A DNA stretch of 64,000 nucleotides. Source: Flavobacteriales bacterium. GTDB lineage: Bacteria > Bacteroidota > Bacteroidia > Flavobacteriales_F > PHOS-HE28. The position numbers and the translations under genes are program-made. Shown here piece by piece: positions 28,178 through 37,223 of the stretch (its first letter is position 1; every line of letters begins with the position of its first letter). The DNA lies in contig JADJCX010000001.1 in assembly GCA_016703005.1 (NCBI GenBank), positions 283,427 to 347,426 on the forward strand, read 5' to 3'. A model generated the notes under the pieces. It saw nothing but the letters and a program-made list of their open reading frames with translations, ran no database searches and had not been told where the DNA came from.

Positions 28178-30758
28178 ATGATGCACCGCTACCTATCGAT
28201 CTGCGTGTTGACCTTCGGCCTGCACGCCACGGCGCAGACCATCTTCATCCCCGACACCAACCTGAGGGTGTGGATGAACAATGCCAAGCCGAACAGCGTG
28301 GATATCAATGGCGACTGCGATACGGCGCTGTGGAACGCACAACCACCACAAGGCGTCTATTGCCCCGTATACAACCTGCCCAACAATAGCACAGTGGACC
28401 TTCAAGGTATCCAACACTTGAAGATGGACTACTTGCAGATCTCAGGCGCTACCAACGACTCCATTCATGTGCTTTGGCCCGGGTACCCACTGTTGGTGGA
28501 ACAGATCGCCCTTGAGCGCGTGAACACGGGCCTGTTTTCGCCCGCCATGTTCCCTATGCCGCCCTCGGTCCAGTCGTTCTACTGCGACCGTTGCGGCATT
28601 ACACAACTACCTGGTTTCTCCGGAGCCTGGATGGTTGTGAAGAACACGGACCTGTCCGGTCAGGTGCTCAACGTGCCTCCATCCGTGATCTCCTTGGACC
28701 TGGTCAATTGCGCGTTGTCGACCTCACCGGCCGTCCCGAACGTGACGAACCTGACCATTGACGACAACCCATTGACGAGTTGGGCCAACCTGCCAGCGAA
28801 CCTCGGGAACTTGACCGCGAACAACGTTGGGCTTTCGACGCCACCACCCGTGGCGGGTTCCACCACGCTCACGTATCTGGAGATCGGAAACAATGGGCAC
28901 ACCGCCATTCCTGCCCTGCCGCCCACGTTGGAATACTTGCACATGGACGACAACCTGCTCGTGACCATCCCGTCCCTTGCAGGTACCACGCTGCGCTCGC
29001 TGCACGTGAGCAACAACCCCCTTACGGCGTTGCCGCAGCTTCCTGCCACGCTGGAGTATCTCTATGCGGAGAACACGGCGATCACCACGTTGCCCAATCC
29101 GTTGCCTCCAATATTGAAACAACTCAATGTGACCGGCGACCAGGTCACCACCATCCCTCCATTGCCGTCCACGTTCCAATGGCTTTGGATCGACAACTCG
29201 CAGGTGTCACAATTGCCGGCGTTCCCTTCATCGTTATTGCAACTCGATGCCTTGGGTGCCACGGCGCTCACCTGTTTGCCTGCATTGCCTGCGGGAATGT
29301 ACCGGGCCAAGTTGTCCGGTAGCGGTGTCACGTGCCTGCCCAACATACCACCGTCATTCGATATCACCTTCAACACATTGGGCATCGCACCCATCGTCTG
29401 CAACCCCGGCACCAGCCCGTGCCCCATCGTCGATCCGCTGATCACCGGTACTACATTCAGTGATGCGGATGTGGATGGTGTCTTCGACGCAGGTGAAGCA
29501 GCACGCCCCAACGCAACCGTGATCGCACAACCCGGCGATCTGCTCACAGGGAGCGACATCAACGGCAACTACGTGCTACCCGCCAATGTCGGTTCGTTCT
29601 CCGTCACCGGCGTTCCCGGCCTGTACGAGCCGGTGACCACCGCACCCTATGCCGTGACCTTCACTGCGCTTGGTCAAGTGGACAGCCTCAACCACATCGG
29701 CTTCAATGTGATCCCGGGCATGTACGATCTGGTGACCACCATCACCGGCACCAATGTGCGCCCCGGCTTCAATACCGGTGTGTGGGTGAACGTGAACAAC
29801 GTGGGCACCGAGCCGACGACCGCAACCGTGCAACTCACCTTCGATGCAGCACTGAGCTACGTGAGCAGCAGCGAAGTGCCCGATGCCGTGAACGGCAACG
29901 TGGTGGACTGGACCACGCCGAGCATTGTTCCCGGTGGAAGTTGGACGGTATGGGTTGAACTCTACGGACCACCTGCGTTGGTACTTGGCACGCCGGTGGT
30001 GCAACAAGCAACAGCAACACCATCGCAACCCGACCAAACACCAGCGGACAATACGTACATCCTCAACGATGTGGTGGTGGGCAGCTTCGACCCGAACGAT
30101 AAGAAGGTGGAGCCATCAACACTGTCGTTGCTCGATGTGGCGAGCGGCACACGCGTACAATACACCGTGCGCTTCCAGAACACGGGCACGTTCCCGGCGG
30201 AGCGTGTACTGATCACCGACACGCTGAGCAGCGACCTGCAATGGAGCACCATCACTGCTGAAGCCGCGAGCCACGCGCACACATGGTACCTGCACAACGG
30301 CGTGCTGCACGTGCTGTTCGAGAACATCAACCTGCCTGATAGCGTGAGCGACGAGCCGGGAAGCCACGGTTTCGTGAAGTTCAGCTTCGTACCCAGCAAC
30401 GACGCTCATCACCGGCGACGCCGTGGGCAACATCGCCAACATCTACTTCGACTTCAACGAACCGGTGATCACCAACGAGGCGGTCTTCTATGTGGAGACC
30501 AGTCTCGCGGTGGGCGATGCCGACGCAGACGGCTTGCGCGCATGGCCGAACCCGGCGCAGGATGTTTTGTTCGTTGCGCTGGATGGTGGTACCATCGGCA
30601 CACTGAGCGTGGTGGATGCGACCGGTCGCGAGGTGTTGACCAGCGCCGCCAGTGGCACGCGGGCAATACTGAACGTCGGTGGGCTCGCAGCAGGGCCGTA
30701 CCTCCTGCGCTGCACCAACAGCACGGGCGTGCGCACCGTGCATTTCATGAAACACTGA
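28178..30758 (+). CDS. T9SS-sorted LPX-type leucine-rich-repeat protein, paralogue B
   Basis: About 860 residues, same plan as paralogue A: signal peptide MMHRYLSICVLTFGLHATAQ, TIFIPDTNLRVWMNNAKPNS motif, LPX-type repeats (LPPTLEYLHMDDNLLVTI, LPATLEYLYAENTAITTL), SdrD-B-like, DUF11-like and T9SS domains. ATG 28178 preferred to GTG 28172 because it aligns with paralogue A. From about 29390 to the end the DNA is almost identical to A, while the LRR part is diverged. A one-base insertion near 30402 (AACGACGC for AACACGC-like) breaks the frame; the remaining ~115 residues continue to the stop at 30758. Confidence 0.88.
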
Positions 30759-30771
30759 CCGCTATAACATC

Positions 30772-33330
30772 ATGCACCGCTATCTATCACTTTGCTTGTT
30801 GGCCTTCAGCCTGCACGCCTCGGCGCAGACCATCTTCATCCCCGATGTCAACGTGCGCATTTGGCTCAACGATGCGAAACCTAACAGCGTGGATGTGAAT
30901 GGCAATTGCGACAGTGCAGCCTGGAACGCACAGCCACCCTCGTACGTGCAGATGAGCCTCGACACATTGCCCAACTTCAGTTCGGTGAACTTCGAAGGTG
31001 TGCAACACTTGAAGATGGAGAACCTGGCGCTGCTCGGCGACAGTGCGAACACGGAGATCATCACCTATCCGGGGCATCCGCTCAATTTGGAGGAACTCTC
31101 GCTCTGGTACGTGAACATGCCAACCATCGGTGGGGCGTTGCTGCCATTGCCCTCCGATCTCGACCGGTTCTGGTGCCGTCACTGCGGGCTCAACGTGATC
31201 CCTGCTTTCAATGGGACCGAGTTCTGGGTTGAAGACACCGACCTCAGCGGCGTGCTGATGAGCATACCAGCATCCGCGACCGATGTGCGCCTTGACAATT
31301 GCGGGCTCACACAGATCCCGAGCATACCGAACGTTACAAGGTTGCGGGTCGATAACAATCCGCTGGGCACGCTCACCAACCTTCCTGCAGGTCTGCAGCA
31401 CCTCGATGCTTACAACACGGGCATCGCCACGCTGCCCGCGTTGCCACCGGGCTTGGTTTCGCTCATCGTCGGCACCAACCAGTTGTCGGCGCTGCCAGTA
31501 CTGCCTACTACGTTGCAGGATCTGGATATTTCCAACAACCAGTTCAATGTGCTGGGCACGCTGCCTCCTGTGCTCAGGACGCTTTACGTCAAGACCAATC
31601 CGCTCACCGCGCTACCGCCCTTGCCCAGCACATTGTGGGTCCTCAGCGGCGCGTATTCCGGTCTCTTGTCGCTGCCAGCGTTGCCCGCTTCGCTCATCTC
31701 TATGGAGATGTACGATGTCGGCCTCACCGCGCTACCGGCCCTGCCCGCTGGGTTGCAATACTTGGACATCCGGCTCACGGCCATTTCGCAGTTACCTCCC
31801 TTGCCCAGCGGCCTTGTGACGTTGCGCGCCTCGTTGTGCAGTTCACTCACCTGTCTACCGGCGTTGCCTCAAACGCTCACCTCGTTGAACCTTGGACTCA
31901 GCGGCGTGACCTGTCTCCCGAACATACCCCCGAACCTGGGCTTTGGTCTGCTGGGCATTCCACCGGTCGTCTGCAACCCCGGCACCAGCCCATGCCCCAT
32001 TGTCGATCCGCTGATCACGGGCATCACCTTCAGTGATGCGGATGTGGATGGTGTCTTCGACGCAGGTGAAGCAGCACGGCCGAACGCAACCGTGATCGCA
32101 CAACCCGGCGATCTGCTCGCGGGCAGCGACATCAACGGCAACTACGTGCTGCCCGCCAACGTCGGCTTGTTCTCCGTCACCGGTGTTCCTGGACTGTATG
32201 AACCGGTGACCACCGCACCCTATGCCGTGACCTTCACTGCGCTTGGACAAGTGGACAGCCTCAACCACATCGGCTTCACTGTGATCCCGGGCATGTACGA
32301 TCTGGTGACGACGGTCACTGGCACCAACGTGCGCCCCGGCTTCAATACCGGTGTGTGGGTGAACGTGCAGAACGTGGGCACCGAGCCGACGACCGCAACC
32401 GTGCAACTCACTTTCGATGCAGCACTGAGCTATGTAACGAGCGACATCGTGCCCGATGCCGTGAACGGCAATGTGGCGGATTGGACAACATCCCTGCTGG
32501 TTCCCGGTGGAAGTTGGACGGTATGGGTTGAACTCTACGGACCACCTGCGTTGGTACTTGGCACGCCGGTGGTGCAACAAGCAACAGCAACACCATCGCA
32601 ACCGGATCAAACACCAGCTGACAACACTTACATATTGAACGATGTGGTCGTAGGCAGCTTCGACCCGAACGATAAGAAGGTGGAGCCATCAACACTGTCG
32701 TTGCTCGATGTGGCAAGCGGCACACGCGTACACTACACCGTGCGCTTCCAGAACACGGGCACCTTCCCGGCCGAGCGCGTGCTCATCACCGACACGCTGA
32801 GCAGCGACCTGCAATGGAGCGCCATCACTATTGAAGCCGCGAGCCACGCGCACACATGGTACCTGCACAACGGCGTGTTGCATGTGCTGTTCGAGAACAT
32901 CAACCTGCCCGACAGTGTAAGCGACGAGCCGGGTAGCCACGGTTTCGTGAAGTTCAGCTTCGTACCCAGCAATGCACTCGTAGTCGGCGCGGAAGTGGGC
33001 AACATCGCCAACATCTACTTCGACTACAACGAACCGGTGATCACCAACGAGGCGGTCTTCTATGTGGAGACCAGTCTCGCGGTGGACGGTGCCGATGCCG
33101 ATGGACTGCGCGCATGGCCGAACCCTGCGCAGGAGGTGTTGAACATCAGCACCGCACACGCCGCATCCGGTTCATTGTCCGTGCTGGACATCACAGGCCG
33201 GGTGGTGTTGTCGCGACCCGTCACGGGTGCGCTCACGTCCTTGCGCATCGAAGCGTTGGCGCCGGGGCCGTACGTCGTGCGGTGCACTACTGCAGCGGGC
33301 GACCGGAGCGTTCGGTTCGTGAAGCGATAA
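30772..33330 (+). CDS. T9SS-sorted LPX-type leucine-rich-repeat protein, paralogue C
   Basis: 852 residues, intact. Signal peptide MHRYLSLCLLAFSLHASAQ, then TIFIPDVNVRIWLNDAKPNS, ~13 LPX-type LRR units (LPSTLWVLSGAYSGLLSLPA), NPGTSPCPIVDP, the SdrD-B-like and DUF11-like domains, and a T9SS sorting domain. The DNA from ~31970 to ~33120 is nearly the same as in A and B, but the sorting domain (VLNISTAHAASGSLSVLD, ending VRFVKR) is different from theirs, so the near-identical block has sharp borders on both sides. Thirteen bases after paralogue B. The intact frame here shows what A and B should look like. Confidence 0.93.
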   Translation: MHRYLSLCLLAFSLHASAQTIFIPDVNVRIWLNDAKPNSVDVNGNCDSAAWNAQPPSYVQMSLDTLPNFSSVNFEGVQHLKMENLALLGDSANTEIITYPGHPLNLEELSLWYVNMPTIGGALLPLPSDLDRFWCRHCGLNVIPAFNGTEFWVEDTDLSGVLMSIPASATDVRLDNCGLTQIPSIPNVTRLRVDNNPLGTLTNLPAGLQHLDAYNTGIATLPALPPGLVSLIVGTNQLSALPVLPTTLQDLDISNNQFNVLGTLPPVLRTLYVKTNPLTALPPLPSTLWVLSGAYSGLLSLPALPASLISMEMYDVGLTALPALPAGLQYLDIRLTAISQLPPLPSGLVTLRASLCSSLTCLPALPQTLTSLNLGLSGVTCLPNIPPNLGFGLLGIPPVVCNPGTSPCPIVDPLITGITFSDADVDGVFDAGEAARPNATVIAQPGDLLAGSDINGNYVLPANVGLFSVTGVPGLYEPVTTAPYAVTFTALGQVDSLNHIGFTVIPGMYDLVTTVTGTNVRPGFNTGVWVNVQNVGTEPTTATVQLTFDAALSYVTSDIVPDAVNGNVADWTTSLLVPGGSWTVWVELYGPPALVLGTPVVQQATATPSQPDQTPADNTYILNDVVVGSFDPNDKKVEPSTLSLLDVASGTRVHYTVRFQNTGTFPAERVLITDTLSSDLQWSAITIEAASHAHTWYLHNGVLHVLFENINLPDSVSDEPGSHGFVKFSFVPSNALVVGAEVGNIANIYFDYNEPVITNEAVFYVETSLAVDGADADGLRAWPNPAQEVLNISTAHAASGSLSVLDITGRVVLSRPVTGALTSLRIEALAPGPYVVRCTTAAGDRSVRFVKR

Positions 33331-33385
33331 GCACATCGCGCCGGAACGGGCGGCGGGGAGTATAACGATCCCCGCGCATTAAAAA

Positions 33386-33405
33386 AATACCGTCCAGCGG
33401 GTATT
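33386..33405. promoter_or_regulatory. Second copy of the AATACC/GGTATT palindromic site
   Basis: AATACCGTCCAGCGGGTATT, same 20-bp length, preceded by a run of A and followed by GTG exactly as at 1387-1406. The small gene at 33442 starts 36 bases later. Confidence 0.5.
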
Positions 33406-33441
33406 GTGCGAACGCGGTCCGCACCCTCTCTTCGCCATGTG

Positions 33442-33618
33442 ATGGAGACACATATGGAGTTGGAGGGGTATGCCCCCGCGGAAGTTGAGAACGTGAAGGA
33501 TCTTGGCCGCAGTACCGCTCTCCGCGACGCGTCGCGGGTGCAGCGCAAAGCCGAGCGCGACGAGCACCTGCTGCGCCGCGAGGCACGGGTGCGGGCGGAG
33601 AAAGTGCGGTGGGAGTGA
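33442..33618 (+). CDS. Small charged helical protein, 58 residues
   Basis: ATG 33442 (METHMELEGYAPAEVENVKD), stop TGA at 33616-33618. The C-terminal 40 residues are very rich in Arg, Glu and Lys (RVQRKAERDEHLLRREARVR), suggesting a single basic-acidic helix. No family recognised and no relation in sequence to the small gene at 1440, though both follow the same palindromic site at the same distance and both are followed by a terminator. An in-frame ATG further up at 33406 is possible but would overlap the palindrome. Confidence 0.45.
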   Translation: METHMELEGYAPAEVENVKDLGRSTALRDASRVQRKAERDEHLLRREARVRAEKVRWE

Positions 33619-33651
33619 GGGGGACACCGCCCTTGGTGCGCATTAAACACG

Positions 33652-33679
33652 AACGCCCCCGACATGTCGGGGGCGTTTC
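33652..33679. terminator. Bidirectional terminator
   Basis: AACGCCCCC-GACATGTC-GGGGGCGTTT hairpin, A-rich before and T after, so it can serve both the + strand small gene and the - strand gene that converges on it. Confidence 0.75.
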
Positions 33680-33703
33680 GCATTGGTGGATGCAGTGCTC
33701 ACC

Positions 33704-34105
33704 TCACCACATCTTCTCGCGCAGGCCGTTCGCGTGTGTGATCCAGGTCTCGCTGGGGCCGTAGGAGCTGCCATCCTTGTCGAAGAACCAAACTTCGCCG
33801 TAGCGCTGCGCGAAGTGGCCGTGCAGACCGGGCACACGCGAGGCCCTGCGCAGCAACCGGCGTTGCACGAACACTGGTAGCCCATGGCATATCTCGTTGA
33901 GCAGCTGCAACAACGCATCGATATACGTGGCATCGAAGCGCTCTTCCCGGCCGGTTGGCACGTGGTCACCATCATCCTCGTGCTTGGCTTCCGTTCCGTT
34001 CTGCGCGATGTACGCTTGTAACTCCTCCAATGTGCAAGGAGGGAACTGATGGAAGGGCAGTGCCGCTCCGTCGTTCAGGGTGTAGTTGCGGTGTGCGATA
34101 TGCAT
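33704..34105 (-). CDS. Hypothetical protein, 133 residues
   Basis: From ATG 34105 (MHIAHRNYTLNDGAALPFHQ) to a stop at 33704. Acidic, no signal peptide or membrane segment. Contains LEELQAYIAQNGTEAK, LLQLLNEICHGLPVFVQRRL and RYGEVWFFDKDGSSYG. The last resembles a small beta hairpin. No family named. It lies 31 bases downstream of the next gene, so the two may form an operon read leftwards. Confidence 0.6.
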   Translation of the reverse strand: MHIAHRNYTLNDGAALPFHQFPPCTLEELQAYIAQNGTEAKHEDDGDHVPTGREERFDATYIDALLQLLNEICHGLPVFVQRRLLRRASRVPGLHGHFAQRYGEVWFFDKDGSSYGPSETWITHANGLREKMW

Positions 34106-34136
34106 GGCGCTTCGTTCTGTTTTTCGTGGTTCATCC

Positions 34137-34601
34137 TCAATTGCCTGCTGTTCGGGCCTCGTATTCCGCGCGGCTGCGCATCAGCAGCATCTTCAGTTCC
34201 CCGGCTCTGCAGGTCGACCATCCCATCATCTTGCCCAGGAACTCAATACCGCCGATGCGGTACGGGCCTTGGCCGTGCGCGTTGGCGTAGAGCACATCCA
34301 CCACCAGGGTGCCGAGCTTGGGGTGGTCGAGCAACAGGTTGGCGGCGAAGAACCATTGGTTGTGCGCCCCGCTGAGCACGTAGGCCCTGTCGATGAGGTA
34401 CGTGTAGCATTCGTCCTTGGGCCATTGGCGCGTACACTGTGCGAAGGCATCGGCGAGTTGCGGATGATCGCTCCATTGTTCGCGCGCCAGTTCAACGAAC
34501 AGGGTGGGGTCGAAGGGTTGACCGGGGCTGGGCTTGGTGCTCTCGTACCAAGCGAGGTAGTCGTTCTCGTAGGCGTTGCGGTGTTGGCGTTCGTTGCGCA
34601 T
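34137..34601 (-). CDS. Hypothetical protein, 154 residues
   Basis: From ATG 34601 (MRNERQHRNAYENDYLAWYE). Predicted mostly helical; motifs include FVELAREQWSDHPQLADAFA, WPKDECYTYLIDRAYVLSGA and NQWFFAANLLLDHPKLGTLV. No signal peptide. No family recognised. The ~115 bases upstream, to 34715, hold GC-rich hairpins (ccggcg...) but no gene. Confidence 0.6.
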   Translation of the reverse strand: MRNERQHRNAYENDYLAWYESTKPSPGQPFDPTLFVELAREQWSDHPQLADAFAQCTRQWPKDECYTYLIDRAYVLSGAHNQWFFAANLLLDHPKLGTLVVDVLYANAHGQGPYRIGGIEFLGKMMGWSTCRAGELKMLLMRSRAEYEARTAGN

Positions 34602-34715
34602 GATCGGGCGGGTTTTGTTCCCGACGCCCCATCCCCGGCGTCCTCCACCGTATGGCGGAGAACCCGGGGCAGGGGTCGTTTTGGGACCGGTACACTACGC
34701 CGGTCCGCTGTTCGG

Positions 34716-35410
34716 TCACGCTGCTTTTTGCGTCACCTCTTCGCTCATCGGGCTGATGCCGCTGGTGGCAACGGCTTGCACACGGAAGGAATACTCCTTG
34801 CCGGTAACGAGGTCCGTTTTCTCGTAGGACGTGCGCGTGGTGGTATGCACACGTTCCCATTCCGCGTTGCCCTCCTCCCGCATCTCCAGGTAGTAGAGCA
34901 CCGCGCCGTTCACCTTTTTCCAGCGCACCTTCAGCAAGCCGGCCACGGCGCTGCGCGTTACCCGCAGGTCCACCGGTGCCTCGGGCGGCGGCAGTGGGGT
35001 GCGCTCCTTGACCACATCGAACGCCGCGCTCAGGATCAGCGACTTGTCGCCCTCGCTGATGCCCTGCACGTACCCCCCGAAGTCCTTCAACATACTGCGC
35101 AATGCCTTGTCGGCGATCCGCTTGTTGTTGCTGGACACTTTCCCGCCGTTGAACTCCATCGCCTGGTTCGCGTCCTCCAGGACGTCGCAGGCGGTGGCCA
35201 AGGCGGGCAGCAGGGCCTGCAACGTCGGGTATGCCGTGTTGCCCAGGATGCTGTCGTGAACGTTGCGACCTTTTGCACCAGTGCTGGTGAGGTAAGACCG
35301 CTGATACCGAGTTTAACTGTGAACTTGTCCATGATGCTGAAGTGTTTGGTGTGCCGGTTAAGTCCGAACACGGCCCCTTTTACCTGAGCATCCGTTGCGG
35401 AGTTGCTCAT
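34716..35410 (-). CDS. Fibronectin type III-domain protein
   Basis: About 231 residues from ATG 35410 (MSNSATDAQVKGAVFGLNRH). The N-terminal ~130 residues are helical with a conserved MDKFTVKLGISGLT and LEDANQAMEFNGGKVSSNNK. The C-terminal ~90 residues form one FN3 domain (APVDLRVTRSAVAGLLKVRW, ALVYYLEMREE-like strand, GKEYSFRVQAVATSGISPMS). A one-base indel near 35262 joins KVAT to VHDSILGNTA. Cytoplasmic by the lack of a signal peptide. Similar helical-plus-FN3 proteins occur in Bacteroidetes; function is unknown. Confidence 0.7.
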
Positions 35411-35460
35411 GGTTACCCATGATTCTTGCTCATGGCAACCCCCGAAAAACGACTGGAAAA

Positions 35461-35508
35461 CCTCGTCAGCAGAGGGAAGTGACCTCTACCGAGCGGACCC
35501 TGACGAGG
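35461..35508. other. Nested hairpin upstream of the FN3 gene
   Basis: Outer 9-bp perfect arms CCTCGTCAG / CTGACGAGG enclose an inner AGAGG / CCTCT stem with a 7-base loop. It lies between the FN3 gene and the 42-bp repeat. Confidence 0.4.
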
Positions 35509-35579
35509 AGATGCGTTACTGTATAAGGAACGCGCGCGCGCACAACCAAGGCGTTGGCGAAGTCGGTCGGCATGCCGTG

Positions 35580-36090
35580 TAACTCGACCACGGCACTGCG
35601 CACTTCAACCCAGTTCTCGCGCACCTTAACCAAGGCGCTGCGTACTTCAGCCTAGTTGCCGCGCACCTTAACCAAGGCGCTGCGTACCTCAGCCTTGTTG
35701 CCGCGCACCTCAGCCAAGGCGCTGCGTACCTCAGCCTTGTTGCCGCGCACCTTAACCAAGGCGCTGCGTACCTCAGCCTTGTTGCTGCGTACCTCAACCA
35801 AAGCGCTGCGTACCTCAGCCTTGTTGTCGCGCACCTTAACCAAGGCGCTGCGTACCTCAGCCTTGTTGCCGCGCACCTTAACCAAGGCGCTGCGTACCTC
35901 AGCCTTGTTGCCGCGTACCTTAACCAAGGCGCTGCGTACCTCAGCCTTGTTGCCGCGCACCTTAACCAAGGCGCTGCATACTTCAGCCTTGTTGCGGCGT
36001 ACCGCGACCAAGCCGCTGCGCACTTCAGCCAAGTTGCCGCGTACCTCAGCCAAGGCGCTTCGTACTTCAACCTTGTCGCGGCGTAACGCG
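35580..36090. repeat. Twelve tandem 42-bp units
   Basis: Consensus unit contains GCGCTGCGTACCTCAGCCTT, then GTTGCCGCGCACCTTAACCA, then AG, 42 bp. Units at both ends are more diverged than the middle ones, the usual sign of tandem expansion. On the minus strand each unit codes 14 residues of the type NKAEVRSALVKVRG. Confidence 0.9.
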
Positions 36091-36143
36091 ACCACGCCGC
36101 CGGGCCGGCGCCTACCACTGCCCGTTGCCGAAACCCATGGCAC
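35652..36143 (-). CDS. 14-residue repeat protein, probable coiled coil
   Basis: From ATG 36143 to an amber codon at 35652-35654. After a short head (MPWVSATGSGRRRPGG) it is ten units of AEVRSALVKVRGNK type; 14 residues equals two heptads, with V/V/L/V at core positions, so a long straight helix or coiled coil is expected. The TAG comes from a Leu or Lys codon inside unit eleven; the frame is open for about 60 more codons afterwards, through unit twelve and a non-repeated tail, so the stop may be a mutation or error. It overlaps the 3' end of the LuxR-type gene by 32 bases. Because all six frames are open across such a repeat, coding status is not certain. Confidence 0.5.
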   Translation of the reverse strand: MPWVSATGSGRRRPGGVVALRRDKVEVRSALAEVRGNLAEVRSGLVAVRRNKAEVCSALVKVRGNKAEVRSALVKVRGNKAEVRSALVKVRGNKAEVRSALVKVRDNKAEVRSALVEVRSNKAEVRSALVKVRGNKAEVRSALAEVRGNKAEVRSALVKVRGN

Positions 36144-36777
36144 GGCCCATCAGCACGGCGGCCTTCACCTCCACCACACCCATCTTTCTGCAGATCGAAG
36201 CACGATGCGATTCAATGGTGGCCAAGCTGCGGCACATGGTGTCGGCCACTTTTTCCCACTTGGGCAGGTCGGGTGCACACACGAGGTCCAACACCTTCTT
36301 TTCGATGCGGGTGAGGCTTTCCAGCACAGCCGTGTCCGCGATGGTGGAGGCGCTGCCTTCGGCCAGTATCGGCAGCAGATCGTTCGGCTGGTAATGCCCC
36401 TTTGCGTGCACCGCGTCCAAGGCTTCATCCACATCGGCAACGGCATTGGTCAGCCGGCACAAGAGGCCGCAGGCACCGGCGCCCACGGCACCGAGCACGG
36501 CGTCGGCTTTGCGTTCGCAGAGGATAGCGAGGATGCGTGTGTTCGGCCACTTGTCCTTTATCCAGGCAATGGAGTCCGGTCCGCTCGCACCCCTGATGCC
36601 CACCACGGCAAGGCGCGGAGCGCTGCACTCCTCCGCGAGTTTCGTGAATGCTGCACCGTGCGCCTCGGCCAGCACTACCCGGTAACGCCCCAGTCGTTCA
36701 ATATGCTCCACCAGTAGGCAGCGCACCAAGGCTTCCTCCTTTACCACCGCCACCGTAATGAGCGACTTCGTGGGCAT
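36112..36777 (-). CDS. LuxR/NarL-type regulator with degenerate receiver domain
   Basis: 221 residues. The C-terminal GerE helix-turn-helix is good: TRIEKKVLDLVCAPDLPKWE, VADTMCRSLATIESHRASIC, RKMGVVEVKAAVLMGR. The N-terminal ~120 residues have the shape of a response-regulator receiver, but the phospho-acceptor aspartate is missing (PRLAVVGIRGASG where LLLDIxMPGxDG is usual) and the first acidic pair is replaced (VVKEEALVR). So it is probably not controlled by phosphorelay. The downstream 42-bp repeat gene overlaps it and may be its target or partner. ATG 36777; promoter region not clear. Confidence 0.82.
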   Translation of the reverse strand: MPTKSLITVAVVKEEALVRCLLVEHIERLGRYRVVLAEAHGAAFTKLAEECSAPRLAVVGIRGASGPDSIAWIKDKWPNTRILAILCERKADAVLGAVGAGACGLLCRLTNAVADVDEALDAVHAKGHYQPNDLLPILAEGSASTIADTAVLESLTRIEKKVLDLVCAPDLPKWEKVADTMCRSLATIESHRASICRKMGVVEVKAAVLMGRAMGFGNGQW

Positions 36778-37107
36778 GCGCGCTGTTCTATAGAGCCGAA
36801 CGTATCAACGCCGCGCAGGGTTGGTTGCGTTGATCGATCAAGCGGTCTTTCAATTTCCGAGCGGTGGCCACGGCACCATTGATCAGTGGATCGTTCCGTT
36901 TTGCCATGACGTAGGGGTTTTTGCGGGAACGTCATTGCAGCGCGATCATGCGCACCCTGTGGATGAAATCCGCTCCGCCGGCCATTCGCGGGCCAAAACC
37001 CCCGAAATGGGAATCCAATCCTGTTCCGCCGGAAAGCCTTGATGCACCGGAGAAGTGCGCGTTGCCAGAACCGTTTTCCACCGATTTCGAGGGCCCCGGG
37101 TACCGGG

Positions 37108-37117
37108 AAAAATACCC
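37108..37117. other. AAAAATACCC half-site in a 446-bp gene-free stretch (36778-37223)
   Basis: The stretch between the LuxR-type gene and the hydrolase holds no credible gene. It contains GGGCCCCGGGTACCGGG followed by AAAAATACCCCCC, which matches the left half of the palindromic sites at 1387 and 33386 but lacks the right half. Confidence 0.3.
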
Positions 37118-37223
37118 CCCCTTGATGCATTGGATGGGGCGGTTATTTCGGAGCGGTCGAAGGAAAGAACGATCAGATGACACTGAATCGTTGAACGATC
37201 CCTAAGAGGAAAGCACACTTAGT

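Noticed and set aside
31855..32610. 251-codon minus-strand frame, with similar ones at 27526-28152 and 29576-30037
   Set aside because: The same antisense shadow appears in all three LRR paralogues where the DNA is nearly identical.
35580..36090. CRISPR array
   Set aside because: Units are tandem without unique spacers, and the period is coding.
35516..36118. 200-codon minus-strand frame rich in RYAAPWLR
   Set aside because: Out-of-phase reading of the same repeat; Trp/Arg/Tyr composition is unlike real proteins here, and the AEVRSALV frame has better heptad spacing.
35656..36717. 353-codon open frame on the plus strand across the 42-bp repeats
   Set aside because: A repeat unit that is a multiple of three keeps several frames open; this one runs antisense through the good LuxR-type HTH gene.
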